From Pseudoalteromonas tunicata (GTDB taxonomy: Bacteria; Pseudomonadota; Gammaproteobacteria; Enterobacterales; Alteromonadaceae), in NCBI RefSeq assembly GCF_002310815.1, contig NZ_CP011032.1, positions 1,776,001 to 1,840,000 of the forward strand: 64,000 nt of DNA, written 5' to 3'. Shown here piece after piece: positions 10,681 through 25,255 of the stretch. The position numbers and the translations under genes were made by a program. Below the pieces are notes generated by a model, which saw only the letters and a list, made by a program, of their open reading frames with translations, had not been told where the DNA came from and did no database searches. Numbering within the stretch: the first letter of the stretch is position 1; every line of letters begins with the position of its first letter.

Positions 10681-11777
10681 TTGATCACCGAATCAATAAT
10701 ACCACCACCTAAACACACTTCGTTTAAGTAAAAAACAGCCGATTGACCTGGCGTCACCGCTTTTTCTGGTTGGTCAAACAATACGCGCGCATAACCATCA
10801 TCACCGACTAACAAGGTGCAAGGTAAATCGGTTTGACGGTAACGTGTTTTGACTGTGCAGCGAAGAGTTGTTTTTGGACCAACACGGTCAACCCAATGCA
10901 GCTGATTTGCCATTAAACCATTCGAGTAAAGACGTGGATGATCTTTACCTTGGCCAACAACAAGCACGTTACGGATTAAATCTTTGTCGACCACATACCA
11001 AGGTTCACCAGAACCTTCTTTCATACCGCCGATTAATAACCCTTTACGTTGGCCCAGTGTATGGTACATCAAGCCTTCGTGATCACCGACAACATTACCA
11101 TCGGTGTCTTCAATTTTTCCCGGTTGTGCAGGTAAGAATTTTTGCAAGAAATCTTTAAATTTACGTTCACCAATAAAACAAATACCCGTACTGTCTTTTT
11201 TATCGTGGGTAATGAGATTTTGTTCTTCAGCAATGCGGCGAACTTCTGGCTTTTCAATTTCACCCACTGGGAATAGCGTTTGTGCTAAATGCTCATGGCT
11301 TAGGGTATAAAGAAAATAACTTTGGTCTTTATTATCATCATCGCCACGGATCATGACATATTTATCACCACGTAATTCACGACGCACGTAGTGACCTGTG
11401 GCAATAAAATCAGCATTCAGTGCTTCTGCAGCAAATTGTAAAAATGCTTTAAATTTTATTTCTTTGTTGCACATGATATCGGGATTTGGGGTGCGACCCG
11501 CTTTGTATTCTTCTAAAAAGTATTGAAATACATTGTCCCAATATTCAGAGGCAAAATTAACTGTATGTAGGGGGATCCCTAATTTTTCACATACAGCTTG
11601 CGCATCCTTTAAATCATCGGCCGCAGCACAGTATTCATCAGTATCATCTTCTTCCCAATTTTTCATGAAAAGACCTTCAACCTGATAACCTTGCTGCATT
11701 AATAAATAGGCTGAAACTGAAGAGTCCACACCGCCGGACATACCGACAATGACTTTGATGTTACTGTTATCACTCAT
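10677..11777 (-). CDS. mnmA: tRNA-specific 2-thiouridylase MnmA
   Basis: A 366-residue PP-loop enzyme with ATP-binding motif [15 protein letters not shown] at residues 12-26. The catalytic cysteines are visible in [12 protein letters not shown] (about 105) and [12 protein letters not shown] (about 202). The C-terminal part (from '[17 protein letters not shown]') contributes tRNA binding. MnmA thiolates U34 of tRNA-Lys, -Glu and -Gln using sulfur delivered by TusE, whose gene lies at 46.2 kb beside tusBCD. It precedes hflD with an ATGA overlap. Confidence 0.97.
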
Positions 11778-11856
11778 ACTGATACTAACTAATGATTTTT
11801 AAAGGCGCACATTATAGCACGCAATTGAGGTTGGCTAAATGGTAAGTTATAGCAAT

Positions 11857-12291
11857 TTAGCCACAAATATAATCTAAAGCGATAAGCGGGCGAGACTGAG
11901 AATCTAAAATACAGCGCAAAACCAAAGGACTACGAAATACAGATTGCTCGATTTGCGCCAGAGTAGCCCAAAAAGCACGAACAATGTCAGGATCGTTTGG
12001 TTTTAATGGCGATAATTCTTCGAGCTTGAAATAAAAGCAAAATCGCAGATAGTCAGTGCCGTTATTTGCAAGATGGCGGTATGTACCAATAAAACCAGAA
12101 GGACTCAGTTGTAAGCCGGTTTCTTCAAATAATTCACGTTGGCAGGCTTCAATTAATGTTTCGTTAAGCTCAAGGTGGCCCGCGGGTTGATTGATGACTA
12201 AATTACCTAAGCTTTTATCTTTTTCTTCAACAAATAAAAACTGATCTTGGTATTGAACCACAGCTGCAACAGTGACATTGGGTTTATGCAT
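11857..12291 (-). CDS. nudJ: Nudix hydrolase NudJ-like (phosphatase)
   Basis: A 144-residue Nudix protein. The Nudix box runs GHLELNETLIEACQ then RELFEETGL (about 38-60), with all catalytic glutamates present. Position between rluE and mnmA and the sequence match E. coli NudJ (YmfB), which removes phosphate from nucleoside tri- and diphosphates and from hydroxymethylpyrimidine pyrophosphate in vitro. It starts 3 bp after the rluE stop, so both are in one transcript. The 79-bp gap to mnmA may contain the promoter for the mnmA group. Confidence 0.92.
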   Translation of the reverse strand: MHKPNVTVAAVVQYQDQFLFVEEKDKSLGNLVINQPAGHLELNETLIEACQRELFEETGLQLSPSGFIGTYRHLANNGTDYLRFCFYFKLEELSPLKPNDPDIVRAFWATLAQIEQSVFRSPLVLRCILDSQSRPLIALDYICG

Positions 12292-12294
12292 ACA

Positions 12295-12915
12295 TTAGCC
12301 CTTAGCTACACTTTTGAATTGACCATTTTCGATACCATCAATAGTCCAGTGGCCTATTCGGTAGCGAATTAAACGAAGTGTTGGATGGCCAATATGAGCA
12401 GTCATTCGTCTTACTTGACGATTACGACCTTCAGTAAGTGTGATAGACAACCATGAGGTTGGAATATTTTTTCGTTCACGAATAGGTGGATTACGCGGCC
12501 AAATATCAGGGGCATGCATAAGCTCAACTTGCGCGGGTAAGGTTGGTCCATCTTTTAACTCAACACCTTGGCATAGTGATTTAATCGCTTCTGCACTTGG
12601 GATCCCTTCAACTTGCACCCAATAGGTTTTACTGGTTTTATGTTTAGGTGATGCGAGTTTATTTTGAAGTTGACCATCGTTTGTTAATACTAATAAGCCT
12701 TCACTGTCTCTGTCCAATCTGCCTGCGGCATAAATATCTTTTATATCAATAAAATCTGCTAATGTTTGTCGACCTGCTTCATCAGTAAATTGGCATAAGA
12801 CATCAAATGGTTTGTTAAATAAAACAATTTTTTGCTCGCTTTTAGCAACTTGAGTTGGTTTTTTAAAGGGCTTAGTTCGTTTTTGTGACGAGGTTTTATT
12901 AACAGGTGAGGGCAT
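12295..12915 (-). CDS. rluE: 23S rRNA pseudouridine(2457) synthase RluE
   Basis: A protein of about 206 residues of the RsuA/RluB/E/F pseudouridine synthase family. The catalytic block [18 protein letters not shown] contains the nucleophilic aspartate, and '[19 protein letters not shown]' plus '[20 protein letters not shown]' match RluE. A lysine/threonine-rich tail precedes the domain; there is no S4 domain, as in E. coli RluE. I choose the ATG at 12915. An in-frame TTG at 12960 would start inside the icd terminator region and has no ribosome-binding site. Upstream lies icd, separated by a terminator. Confidence 0.9.
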   Translation of the reverse strand: MPSPVNKTSSQKRTKPFKKPTQVAKSEQKIVLFNKPFDVLCQFTDEAGRQTLADFIDIKDIYAAGRLDRDSEGLLVLTNDGQLQNKLASPKHKTSKTYWVQVEGIPSAEAIKSLCQGVELKDGPTLPAQVELMHAPDIWPRNPPIRERKNIPTSWLSITLTEGRNRQVRRMTAHIGHPTLRLIRYRIGHWTIDGIENGQFKSVAKG

Positions 12916-12966
12916 GGCTTGCTCGATTAGGTATTCAATTAACGGATTATAACTTGGCAAAATAAG

Positions 12967-12986
12967 AAGGGCACCGAAGTGCCCTG
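12967..12986 (-). terminator. Terminator of icd with UUCG tetraloop
   Basis: On the minus strand AGGGCAC-TTCG-GTGCCCT forms a perfect 7-bp stem closed by a stable tetraloop, followed by the T-rich TCTTATTTTG. It lies 23 bp after the icd stop. The T-tract is broken, so some readthrough into rluE is possible. Confidence 0.7.
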
Positions 12987-13008
12987 AAAAATCGAATAAG
13001 TAACTTAT

Positions 13009-15267
<2,259 letters not shown>

Positions 15268-15290
15268 TTAATCAACAATGCAATTTGTTT

Positions 15291-15318
15291 ATTGAAACTC
15301 ATTTTACGACTAAGTCAA
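15291..15318 (-). promoter_or_regulatory. Candidate sigma-70 promoter of icd
   Basis: On the minus strand TTGACT (15318-15313) and TTCAAT (15296-15291) are separated by 16 bases, with about 50 bases of leader to the ATG. The -10 match is moderate. The 351-base stretch 15241-15591 otherwise holds only the cspD terminator and no gene that I can see. Confidence 0.35.
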
Positions 15319-15544
15319 TGGGGGCGTTAAGCTGATTTTTAAAGGCTTAACATGACCATATTTCTCTTTGATACGAAAATATATCAATAAACAGACAATA
15401 TTCGTAATGCAAAATTTCGAACCGCAGTATATCAGCGCAATATCAAATAAAACAGGTTTGGCTTATTATCGAATGGTATAACTCAAAGGTAACTGACATA
15501 ACAGAAAAGGCATATTTTGCTTTGAAAAAGATAAATATCTAAAA

Positions 15545-15573
15545 ATGCAAAAAGCGGGATAACCCGCTTTAAA
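15545..15573 (-). terminator. Rho-independent terminator of cspD
   Basis: On the minus strand AAAGCGGG-TTAT-CCCGCTTT forms a perfect 8-bp stem followed by TT and, after GCA, a T-run. It starts about 20 bp beyond the cspD stop. Confidence 0.8.
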
Positions 15574-15591
15574 GTGTTCAGAGTGATACTG

Positions 15592-15810
15592 CTATTGCAG
15601 CAGATCTCCATTAGGTTCTATATTGGTTGCGTGCAGCCCTTTAGGACCCGCTTGCAATTCAAATGTCACATCTTGACCCGCTTTTAGCGTTTTGTAACCG
15701 TCCATCACAATTGTCGAAAAGTGAGCAAAGATGTCTTCTTCACGACCGTCAGCAACTATGAACCCAAAACCTTTGGCGTTATTAAACCATTTGACTTTTC
15801 CGCAAGCCAT
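15592..15810 (-). CDS. cspD: Cold-shock-like protein CspD
   Basis: A 72-residue single cold-shock domain protein. RNP1 is KGFGFI and RNP2 is DIFAHF, preceded by VKWFNNAKG. 'MDGYKTLKAGQDVTFELQ' identifies CspD rather than CspA, and the divergent clpS-clpA neighbours support this. In E. coli CspD is induced in stationary phase and inhibits DNA replication by binding single-stranded DNA. A leader of roughly 85 bases separates the candidate promoter from the ATG, and an AAGGA-type ribosome-binding site is present. Confidence 0.95.
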   Translation of the reverse strand: MACGKVKWFNNAKGFGFIVADGREEDIFAHFSTIVMDGYKTLKAGQDVTFELQAGPKGLHATNIEPNGDLLQ

Positions 15811-15901
15811 ACTTCTACATCCTTCTATAAGTTGACTAATTTAGTTATTCTAAACAACTATTAATTGGTAAACTGGTTAGCGAGTAACCATGTTCATAAC
15901 G

Positions 15902-15929
15902 ACTGTAGTTTAATTGTACAATCAGTCAA
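15902..15929 (-). promoter_or_regulatory. Candidate sigma-70 promoter of cspD
   Basis: On the minus strand TTGACT (15929-15924) is followed after 16 bases by TACAGT (15907-15902). Transcription would begin near 15895. The leader contains a small hairpin GGTTA-CTCGC-TAACC, which could matter for post-transcriptional control. Confidence 0.45.
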
Positions 15930-15986
15930 GTGTTTTTTGGTTGTTTTTTTAATCAAATAAATTTTAATTATTTTTCTTTCTCGAGT

Positions 15987-16016
15987 TTGCTTGAGAACCA
16001 ATGAGATGACTATATT
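15987..16016 (+). promoter_or_regulatory. Candidate clpS promoter lying almost on the start codon
   Basis: TTGCTT (15987-15992) and TATATT (16011-16016) are 18 bases apart. An alternative is TTGAGA (15991-15996) with TATTAA (16013-16018), 16 apart. Either would start transcription at or within a few bases of the clpS ATG at 16023. Confidence 0.35.
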
Positions 16017-16022
16017 AATATT

Positions 16023-16340
16023 ATGAGTGGTTTAAAAGAGTCAGATTTAATCGATACCGTTCGGGAAAATGAGAAGCAAAAACTTCGACCGCCAAAACAG
16101 TATCATGTAATTTTAAATAACGATGATTACACCCCAATGGATTTTGTCATTGAGGTCATTATGAAATTTTTTAACAAAACAAGTGAACAAGCGGCAGAAA
16201 TTATGCTCAAAGTTCATTATGAGGGTAAAGCAGTGTGTGGTGTTTATTCTGCAGAAATTGCTGAAACAAAAGTCGCTCAAGTCAATCAATACGCACGTGA
16301 TAATGAGCATCCACTGCTTTGTAGTTATGAGCAGGTATAA
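16023..16340 (+). CDS. clpS: ATP-dependent Clp protease adaptor ClpS
   Basis: A 105-residue adaptor. The core '[21 protein letters not shown]' contains the N-end-residue binding pocket (NDDYTPM), followed by '[15 protein letters not shown]' and the C-terminal '[11 protein letters not shown]', all as in E. coli ClpS. It delivers proteins with Leu, Phe, Tyr or Trp N-termini to ClpAP. No ribosome-binding site is visible before the ATG (the preceding bases are TATATTAATATT), so translation may be leaderless or weakly initiated. clpA follows 33 bp later. Confidence 0.96.
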   Translation: MSGLKESDLIDTVRENEKQKLRPPKQYHVILNNDDYTPMDFVIEVIMKFFNKTSEQAAEIMLKVHYEGKAVCGVYSAEIAETKVAQVNQYARDNEHPLLCSYEQV

Positions 16341-16373
16341 CCAGAGACAAATCTGAGCTGTTAGGAGTTGCCT

Positions 16374-18638
16374 ATGCTAAACAAAGATCTTGAAATCACC
16401 CTAAATTCCGCTTTTCGCGAAGCGAGATCACGTCGTCATGAATTTATGACGGTAGAGCATTTATTATTAGCCTTACTCGATAACCCAGCTGCTATTGAAG
16501 CCTTAACTGGCTGTGGTACTGATTTGAGTAATTTAAAAGCTTCATTATCTGATTTTATTAATGAAACAACACCGTTAATTCCAGAATTAGAACAAGAACG
16601 AGAAACACAACCAACACTTGGTTTTCAGCGCGTCTTACAACGAGCTGTTTTTCATGTTCAATCTTCAGGTAAAAATGAAGTAACAGGTGCTAATGTTTTA
16701 GTGGCAATTTTTAGTGAGCAGGAAAGCCAAGCAGTTTACTTACTCAAGAAAAATGACGTTACACGCTTGGATATTGTTAATTTTATTTCTCACGGAATAT
16801 CAAAGCTAGATTCTCACCATGATGATGAAGATCATGAAGAAATGTCTGATGAGGCGTTAGAGTCTCCACAAGATGAAAATAATCAGTTAGCTAACTTTAC
16901 AACGAACTTAAATAAAGAAGCCAAAGCAGGTCATATTGATCCCTTGATCGGTCGTGACTTAGAAGTTGAGCGTGCAGTGCAAGTGCTCTGTCGTCGTAAA
17001 AAGAATAATCCATTATTAGTAGGTGAAGCTGGGGTTGGTAAAACGGCAATCGCAGAGGGCCTTGCATACCGCATCATCAACAAAGATGTGCCTGAAGTTA
17101 TTCAAGATGCCGTTGTTTATTCGCTTGATATGGGGGCATTACTTGCGGGTACCAAATACCGTGGCGATTTTGAAAAACGTTTTAAAATGTTATTAAAACA
17201 GCTGCAAAAAGAACCTGATGCAATTTTATTTATTGATGAAATTCATACCATCATCGGTGCAGGAGCGGCATCGGGTGGTGTAATGGACGCATCAAATTTA
17301 ATTAAACCATTACTGTCGAGCGGTAAGTTACGCTGTATGGGTTCTACAACGTATGGTGAGTTTAAAAATATTTTTGAAAAAGACAGAGCGCTTGTGCGTC
17401 GTTTTCAAAAAATAGATGTAGCAGAACCTTCAATTGAAGATACAACTAAAATTTTAAACGGCTTAAAAGAACGTTATGAGCAGCATCATGGCATTCGTTA
17501 TACTCAAAAAGCCTTACGTGCTGCTGCTGAACTAAGCGCAAAATACATTAACGAGCGTCATTTACCCGATAAAGCGATTGATGTGATTGATGAAGCGGGT
17601 GCAAGCCAACGTTTACTTGCGGCTTCAAAACGCAAAAAAACGATAGGTGTTGCAGATATTGAGCAAATTATTGCAAAAATGGCGCGTATTCCTCAGCAAA
17701 GTGTTTCTTCATCTGACAAAGAAACCCTTAAAAATATTGATCGTAATTTAAAAATGGTGGTATTTGGCCAAGACGAATCGATTGATGCATTAACTGCTGC
17801 AATTAGATTATCTCGGTCTGGCTTATCAAGTGAAGATAAACCAATTGGTTCATTCTTATTTGCAGGACCCACGGGTGTTGGTAAAACCGAAGTTACTAAG
17901 CAGCTTGCTAAATGTATGGGTGTTGAGCTTATCCGTTTTGATATGTCTGAATACCTTGAACGACATGCTATTAGCCGTTTGATTGGTGCGCCCCCAGGTT
18001 ATGTGGGGTTTGAACAAGGTGGATTACTTACTGAAGCTGTTATTAAACAACCACATGCTGTTGTATTACTTGATGAAATTGAAAAAGCTCACCCAGATAT
18101 TTTTAATATCTTACTGCAAGTAATGGATCACGGCACACTTACAGATAATAATGGTCGAAAAGCTGATTTTAGAAATATTATCTTAGTAATGACCACAAAT
18201 GCGGGTGTGCAAGAAACAATTCGTAAGTCGATTGGTTTTAAACAACAAGATCATTCACATGATGCAATGTCTGAAATTAATAAAACCTTTACACCAGAGT
18301 TTAGAAATCGACTTGATAATATTATTTGGTTCAACCATCTAAACGAAGAGGTGATTTTACAAGTTGTTGATAAGTTTATTGTTGAATTACAAGCTCAGCT
18401 GGATAAAAAATCAGTCTGTTTAGAGCTTACCAACGAAGCGCGTCAATGGCTTGCCAATGCGGGCTACGACCAAGCAATGGGCGCACGGCCAATGGCAAGA
18501 GTTATTCAAGAGCGCTTGAAAAAACCATTAGCCAATGAAATTTTATTTGGTGAGCTCTCAGAAGGTGGTACGGTAAGAATTAAGCTAAAAGATGATAAAC
18601 TTGATTTTACTTTCGAAGGCAATCTCGAAACTGTTTAA
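16374..18638 (+). CDS. clpA: ATP-dependent Clp protease ATP-binding subunit ClpA
   Basis: A 754-residue AAA+ unfoldase. The N-domain ([20 protein letters not shown]) is followed by an acidic linker ([14 protein letters not shown], about 145-165). The first AAA module has Walker [16 protein letters not shown] and Walker [15 protein letters not shown]. The second has [15 protein letters not shown] and [13 protein letters not shown]. It unfolds substrates for ClpP; clpP is not in this window. The ATG at 16374 has AGGAG upstream and matches the E. coli N-terminus; an in-frame TTG two codons earlier is unlikely. Co-transcribed with clpS. Confidence 0.97.
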   Translation: MLNKDLEITLNSAFREARSRRHEFMTVEHLLLALLDNPAAIEALTGCGTDLSNLKASLSDFINETTPLIPELEQERETQPTLGFQRVLQRAVFHVQSSGKNEVTGANVLVAIFSEQESQAVYLLKKNDVTRLDIVNFISHGISKLDSHHDDEDHEEMSDEALESPQDENNQLANFTTNLNKEAKAGHIDPLIGRDLEVERAVQVLCRRKKNNPLLVGEAGVGKTAIAEGLAYRIINKDVPEVIQDAVVYSLDMGALLAGTKYRGDFEKRFKMLLKQLQKEPDAILFIDEIHTIIGAGAASGGVMDASNLIKPLLSSGKLRCMGSTTYGEFKNIFEKDRALVRRFQKIDVAEPSIEDTTKILNGLKERYEQHHGIRYTQKALRAAAELSAKYINERHLPDKAIDVIDEAGASQRLLAASKRKKTIGVADIEQIIAKMARIPQQSVSSSDKETLKNIDRNLKMVVFGQDESIDALTAAIRLSRSGLSSEDKPIGSFLFAGPTGVGKTEVTKQLAKCMGVELIRFDMSEYLERHAISRLIGAPPGYVGFEQGGLLTEAVIKQPHAVVLLDEIEKAHPDIFNILLQVMDHGTLTDNNGRKADFRNIILVMTTNAGVQETIRKSIGFKQQDHSHDAMSEINKTFTPEFRNRLDNIIWFNHLNEEVILQVVDKFIVELQAQLDKKSVCLELTNEARQWLANAGYDQAMGARPMARVIQERLKKPLANEILFGELSEGGTVRIKLKDDKLDFTFEGNLETV

Positions 18639-18659
18639 TGTTTAACATTATGTACAGTT

Positions 18660-18692
18660 AAAAAAGCCCAATATTAAATTGGGCTTTTTTGT
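18660..18692 (+). terminator. Rho-independent terminator of clpSA
   Basis: AAGCCCAAT-ATTAA-ATTGGGCTT forms a perfect stem followed by TTTT, 22 bp after the clpA stop. The A-rich left flank would also let it work weakly on the other strand. Confidence 0.88.
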
Positions 18693-19393
18693 CAAAAAAA
18701 TTCTATTTAAATGTAACTTTATTGATATTTTGAAGATAAATGTATATATTTTGAGCACTCAATCCGTTTTCGCTGTGTTAGCGAAAAACCCTTTTAAATA
18801 CTGGTAATTTAGTATTTAAGCTCCTCGACTAACTCTATATTATTTGAATACTAAATCGATCCCAAATAGTGTTTTATGAATTCGTAAGGCTGATTTATTT
18901 TTTCCTAAACTTGTGTTGGGGTAGGTAAATCACTCTGGATTTTATGGAAAAATCCCGCTTGCAACCATAGGTTCTTCAGATTTTTTCACTGATTTGAAAA
19001 TTGATTATCGTTATTAAGTTAACCTCAATACTGGATAATAAATCTTTCTCAGGTCTATATTTTCAACGCTAAAGCGATGTTAATGTTTAATTGACCTACT
19101 ATTGACGCGACAATCAACGTTGTTATTTTTGAAAATCAATACCTAGAGATGAATAGCTTGAGTATTTATTTTTAATTCAATAAGTTGGTAAATCTCTTAT
19201 CTAAAACAGTGGCAAAGTTACATAGTTTCATCTTGTTTCTTATTTAGGGTGGAAAAGTGTTGCTTTTGTAAATAATTCAATACAAATTCCATAGAATTAA
19301 ACCTCTGTTAAGTTCCTACTATCGTGTCGAACCTAGCTTTTTCTGCCGTTGAATTAATTAAATCAATATGGTTAATTTTTTGTAAATAAAAAG
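18693..19393. other. Long gene-free stretch with two tandem hairpins
   Basis: About 700 AT-rich bases with no open frame that I can support. At 18767-18787 TTTTCGCT-GTGTT-AGCGAAAA forms an 8-bp perfect stem, and at 18794-18819 TTAAATACT-GGTAATTT-AGTATTTAA forms a 9-bp perfect stem. A weak promoter-like pair, TTGACG (19102) and TATTTT (19124) 16 apart, also occurs. The stretch could hold a small RNA, a long protease leader or decayed DNA; none is shown. Confidence 0.4.
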
Positions 19394-19421
19394 TTGATAA
19401 ATGTAAATTGGGTACTAGGAT
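19394..19421 (+). promoter_or_regulatory. Candidate promoter of the M4 metalloprotease
   Basis: TTGATA (19394-19399) and TAGGAT (19416-19421) are separated by 16 bases. The transcript would have a leader of about 125 bases, containing a hairpin TTCCC...GGGAA at 19511-19528 just before the ribosome-binding site. Confidence 0.4.
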
Positions 19422-19450
19422 TGCTTTTGAGTCTTATGTTCCTATTTTAA

Positions 19451-21736
<2,286 letters not shown>

Positions 21737-21752
21737 TCATCTTTTAAATGGC

Positions 21753-21777
21753 AAGAGGCGTAAAGCCTCTTTTTTTA
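21753..21777 (+). terminator. Rho-independent terminator after the M4 protease
   Basis: AAGAGGC-GTAAA-GCCTCTT is followed by seven or more T. It ends only about 13 bases before the ATG of the next gene, so it can act as an internal attenuator if the two are one transcript. Confidence 0.88.
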
Positions 21778-21790
21778 TTGAGTAATTAAT

Positions 21791-23638
21791 ATGTTAAAAA
21801 AATCATGTATTTCAATCTCTTTGCTGCTAATGACTCAAGTATGTTATGCAGAAAATGATGTATGGATCACCATAGGCAAAGATGCTGTGCCTGTTGTAAA
21901 TAAACAACTTCCACATTTATTCAAAGACTATCAGCCTTCGGAGTTATTATCGTTTAGTAGCTTGCAAGACAGTAGAATAATGAATATTAATGAGCAAAAT
22001 TTAGCTGAACTCAGTGCGGTTATGCATAGTGAATTTAACCGCTGTGCAGGCTTTATTGCTCATGATAGTTATCAAGCTGCAGTTGCATATAATCAAATGG
22101 TGAGTGAGGTGACACCGCAAAATTTTAATGGTTATAGCATTGATAATGCGCCAACGGTTAATGCATTGGTTGCTTCATTAAATCAAACCGATTTAACTGC
22201 AACAGTAACGCAATTGAGTAACTACCATAATCGTTATTACACTCAGCAAACGGGGCAAGATGCGGCAAACTGGTTAAAAAATCATTGGCAAAGTGTAGCA
22301 AGCTCTCGCTCTGATATTAGTATTGAGTTGTTTAATCATACTTGGTCACAACCGTCGGTTATTGCAACAATAACAGGCACCTCAGCGGCGCAAGATATAG
22401 TTGTTATTGGTGGCCATTTAGATTCTATTAATCAATCTAACCCTACGGCTGGACGCGCTCCTGGCGCGGATGATAATGCATCTGGGATAGCGGTAGTGAC
22501 AGCAACACTCAAAGCAATCGTTCAAAGTGGCTATAAACCGAGCCGGACCATTAAATTAATTGGTTATGCAGCAGAGGAAGTCGGTCTTCGAGGCTCTAAA
22601 GCGATTGCCCAATCATTTAAAGACAGCGGTAAAAATGTAATTGGTGTAGCGCAGTTTGATATGACCGGAAATCATGGTTCGGCTAACGATATTGTTTTTA
22701 TGACCGATTATACTAATAGTGCGCAAAATCAGTTTATGAGCCAATTACTTGATACTTACTTTCCGACGATTAATTATGGATTTGATCAATGTGGTTATGG
22801 CTGCTCAGATCATGCATCATGGCATAACCTCGGTTATCCGGCATCGATGCCATTTGAATCATCGATGGCTGATATCAACAATCGCATTCATACCAGTTCA
22901 GACAGCGTATTTGATGCCAGCCATGGAATAAAATTTGCCAAATTGGCGGTTGCCTATGCAGCTGAGATGGCTAAAACGGGTGAGATTGTTGAGCCGCCAG
23001 AGCCTGATAATGAACTAACCAATTCTATTCCTAAAACGGGATTGACTGCATTAGCTAAACAGCAGTTATTTTTTACTTTAACGGTCCCCATAGGGGCTAG
23101 TAATTTAAGTTTTACCACACAAGGTGGCAGCGGTGATGCTGATTTATATGTAAAGTTTGGCCAAAAACCAACGCTTAATAACTTCGATTGTAAAAGCACC
23201 ACAGCCACGAGTAATGAAACGTGTACTATTAATGCAGTGCAAGCAGGTGTTTATCATGTCATGGTTGAGGCGTGGAATGACATAAGCGGTGTAACGTTAC
23301 TGGGTAAATATTCCGAGTCTATCCCGGGGAATGATCCTATCAATCGTGTAGAGCCAAATTTATCAGTCGGTCGTGGTAATTGGTTACATTTTTCACAAGT
23401 TCTTGCTCAACAATATAGTGAATTAACGGTTACCATCAGTGGTGGAACAGGGGATGTTGACTTATATGTTAATGCGGGGACTCAGCCAAGTAGTAATCAA
23501 TACCAGTGTCGACCATTTAAAAATGGTAATAACGAAGTATGCACCTTTACTCGTCCAGAGACGGGAACCTGGTTTATGAGCCTCTATGGTTATAGTGCTG
23601 CAAGTGGTGTAACCCTTACAATAGACGCGAAGCCATAA
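21791..23638 (+). CDS. Secreted M28-family zinc aminopeptidase with two PPC domains
   Basis: A 615-residue protein with a signal peptide (1-20, ending CYA). The M28 catalytic domain covers about 130-395. Its two-zinc ligands are visible: H209 (GGHLDS), the aspartate of GADDNASG (227/228), E262/E263 (YAAEEVGLRG), D290 (QFDMTGN) and H367 (RIHTSSD). CGYGCSDH holds the usual disulfide pair. Two PPC domains follow (about 410-500 and 515-612), very similar to those of the preceding protease. It resembles Aeromonas/Vibrio leucine aminopeptidases and probably trims peptides made by the M4 enzyme. No strong ribosome-binding site precedes the ATG. Confidence 0.92.
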   Translation: MLKKSCISISLLLMTQVCYAENDVWITIGKDAVPVVNKQLPHLFKDYQPSELLSFSSLQDSRIMNINEQNLAELSAVMHSEFNRCAGFIAHDSYQAAVAYNQMVSEVTPQNFNGYSIDNAPTVNALVASLNQTDLTATVTQLSNYHNRYYTQQTGQDAANWLKNHWQSVASSRSDISIELFNHTWSQPSVIATITGTSAAQDIVVIGGHLDSINQSNPTAGRAPGADDNASGIAVVTATLKAIVQSGYKPSRTIKLIGYAAEEVGLRGSKAIAQSFKDSGKNVIGVAQFDMTGNHGSANDIVFMTDYTNSAQNQFMSQLLDTYFPTINYGFDQCGYGCSDHASWHNLGYPASMPFESSMADINNRIHTSSDSVFDASHGIKFAKLAVAYAAEMAKTGEIVEPPEPDNELTNSIPKTGLTALAKQQLFFTLTVPIGASNLSFTTQGGSGDADLYVKFGQKPTLNNFDCKSTTATSNETCTINAVQAGVYHVMVEAWNDISGVTLLGKYSESIPGNDPINRVEPNLSVGRGNWLHFSQVLAQQYSELTVTISGGTGDVDLYVNAGTQPSSNQYQCRPFKNGNNEVCTFTRPETGTWFMSLYGYSAASGVTLTIDAKP

Positions 23639-23662
23639 TTAAATTACTAAAGTGATCAAAAG

Positions 23663-23690
23663 CAAAATCCAGCTTAATAGCTGGATTTTT
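23663..23690. terminator. Bidirectional terminator between the aminopeptidase and ndh
   Basis: AAATCCAGC-TTAATA-GCTGGATTT forms a 9-bp perfect stem with TTTCTGTTTT on the plus side and a shorter T-run on the minus side. It lies between two convergent genes. Confidence 0.82.
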
Positions 23691-23710
23691 CTGTTTTAAT
23701 CAGTTCAATA

Positions 23711-25015
23711 TTAATGAAGTTTCATTTTTGGTCGCACTATGCGCAGCATTTTTTCGCTGAGCCACAAAGCCATTGTTCGCCACACACCATGTATAGCACG
23801 TTGATGCATCCGATAGAGCGAAATGTACATCATTCGTGCAATTTTTCCCTCGATAAAAAAGCTATTTTTTGTCAGATTACCCATTAAACTGCCTACAGTA
23901 CTAAAACGGGACAAATTCACCAACGAGCCATGATCTTGATAATTAAATTCAGTAAGAGGGTATTGCTCAAATTCAGCAATTAAATTTAGTTTAACACATT
24001 GTGCCATCTGATGAGCAGACTGTGCTCTTGGCGGTACTTGGCTTCCATCTGCTTGGATAAAGGCACAGCAATCACCAATCACATAAATGGTTTGATCAAC
24101 TGTTGATTGTAAAAAAGGATTTACTTTAATTTGGTTATTACGTGTAAGTTCAAATACGTTTAGGTCTTTAATAAAATCAGGGGCTTTTACGCCTGCAGCC
24201 CACACCATAATGTCAGCTTCTATTGGCTCTGGATGTTGGGTCACAAACCCGGTTTCACTGGCTGCTTTTACTTGGGTATTTTCAAGTACATGAACCCCTA
24301 TTTTATTTAGCTCCCTTCGCGCGGAATTTGCAATACGCTCTGAAAGTGCTGGGAGTATTCTGGGCCCTGCTTCAATTAAACTAATATGTAATTTATTAGC
24401 TGTCATATTGGTTAACCCATAGACTTTTAGTAATTCTGTTACATGATAAAGCTCAGCAGAGAGTTCAACGCCGGTAGCACCTGCCCCCACAATGGCAATT
24501 TTTAATGCTTTGTTGGCTTCTTCGGTATGATGAATGCGAGTAAAGTTATCGAGTAAGGCATGCTGAAAACGTTCAGCTTGCTGATTAGAATCGAGGAAAT
24601 AACAGTGCTGTTTTACGCCTGGGGTATTAAAGTCATTACTGACACTCCCAACGGCTAAAACTAACTTGTCATAACTTAGCGTACGCTCGGGTAAAATTAG
24701 ATGGTTGTCATCATCATATAGGGCAGCCAAAGAGACTGTTTTAGCAGTATTATTGAGTGAAAACAAAGTGCCTAATACAAAGCGATAATGATGTTTTGCG
24801 GCATGAGCACTATAAACAACGCCATCTAAATCGGCATCTAAAGAACCTGTTGCGACTTCATGCAAAAGAGGTTTCCAAATATGGCTGCGGTTTTTATCTA
24901 TCAGTATAATATCGGCGAGCTGTTTTTTTCCTAATTTATGACCTAATTGTGTTGCAAGCGCAAGACCACCGGCGCCACCACCTACAATTACAATCGTTGG
25001 GCGTTTGTTTGACAT
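23711..25015 (-). CDS. ndh: Type II NADH dehydrogenase
   Basis: A 434-residue flavoprotein. The FAD-binding motif is VIVGGGAGGLALATQLG near residue 9, the NADH-binding motif is IAIVGAGATGVELSAELY near 172, and 'TIYVIGDCCAF' (about 305) is the second flavin-contact block. 'HIWKPLLHEVATGSL' is a family hallmark. A C-terminal amphipathic region (about 395-434, rich in aromatic and basic residues) fits membrane attachment. It passes electrons from NADH to quinone without proton pumping. It is a single gene, with the terminator shared with the aminopeptidase; the divergent 240 bp upstream should hold its promoter. Confidence 0.93.
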   Translation of the reverse strand: MSNKRPTIVIVGGGAGGLALATQLGHKLGKKQLADIILIDKNRSHIWKPLLHEVATGSLDADLDGVVYSAHAAKHHYRFVLGTLFSLNNTAKTVSLAALYDDDNHLILPERTLSYDKLVLAVGSVSNDFNTPGVKQHCYFLDSNQQAERFQHALLDNFTRIHHTEEANKALKIAIVGAGATGVELSAELYHVTELLKVYGLTNMTANKLHISLIEAGPRILPALSERIANSARRELNKIGVHVLENTQVKAASETGFVTQHPEPIEADIMVWAAGVKAPDFIKDLNVFELTRNNQIKVNPFLQSTVDQTIYVIGDCCAFIQADGSQVPPRAQSAHQMAQCVKLNLIAEFEQYPLTEFNYQDHGSLVNLSRFSTVGSLMGNLTKNSFFIEGKIARMMYISLYRMHQRAIHGVWRTMALWLSEKMLRIVRPKMKLH

Positions 25016-25255
25016 GAGAGTTCCTAAAAAGTAGTAAAGGGCTAACCTGATGTCGCTATTGTTAGTCCTTTAATACCTCAAGCTCTCTGCTTTGTGTTAA
25101 TTTTGCCAAACATTGTGTGTCAATAACAGTGGAATCTAAACTTAACTGTAATCATTTGTAATATTAACTTAAAATGCTTAGGTCTGATTTATGGGGTGAG
25201 TTTAGACACTTGGTATTTTCAACTTTATTTAAATTCTAGGGATATGATTTAAAAG

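Noticed and set aside
18693..19393. Decayed gene or insertion-sequence remnant
   Set aside because: Stops occur in all frames and I recognise no protein fragment or terminal inverted repeat, so I only list it as gene-free sequence.
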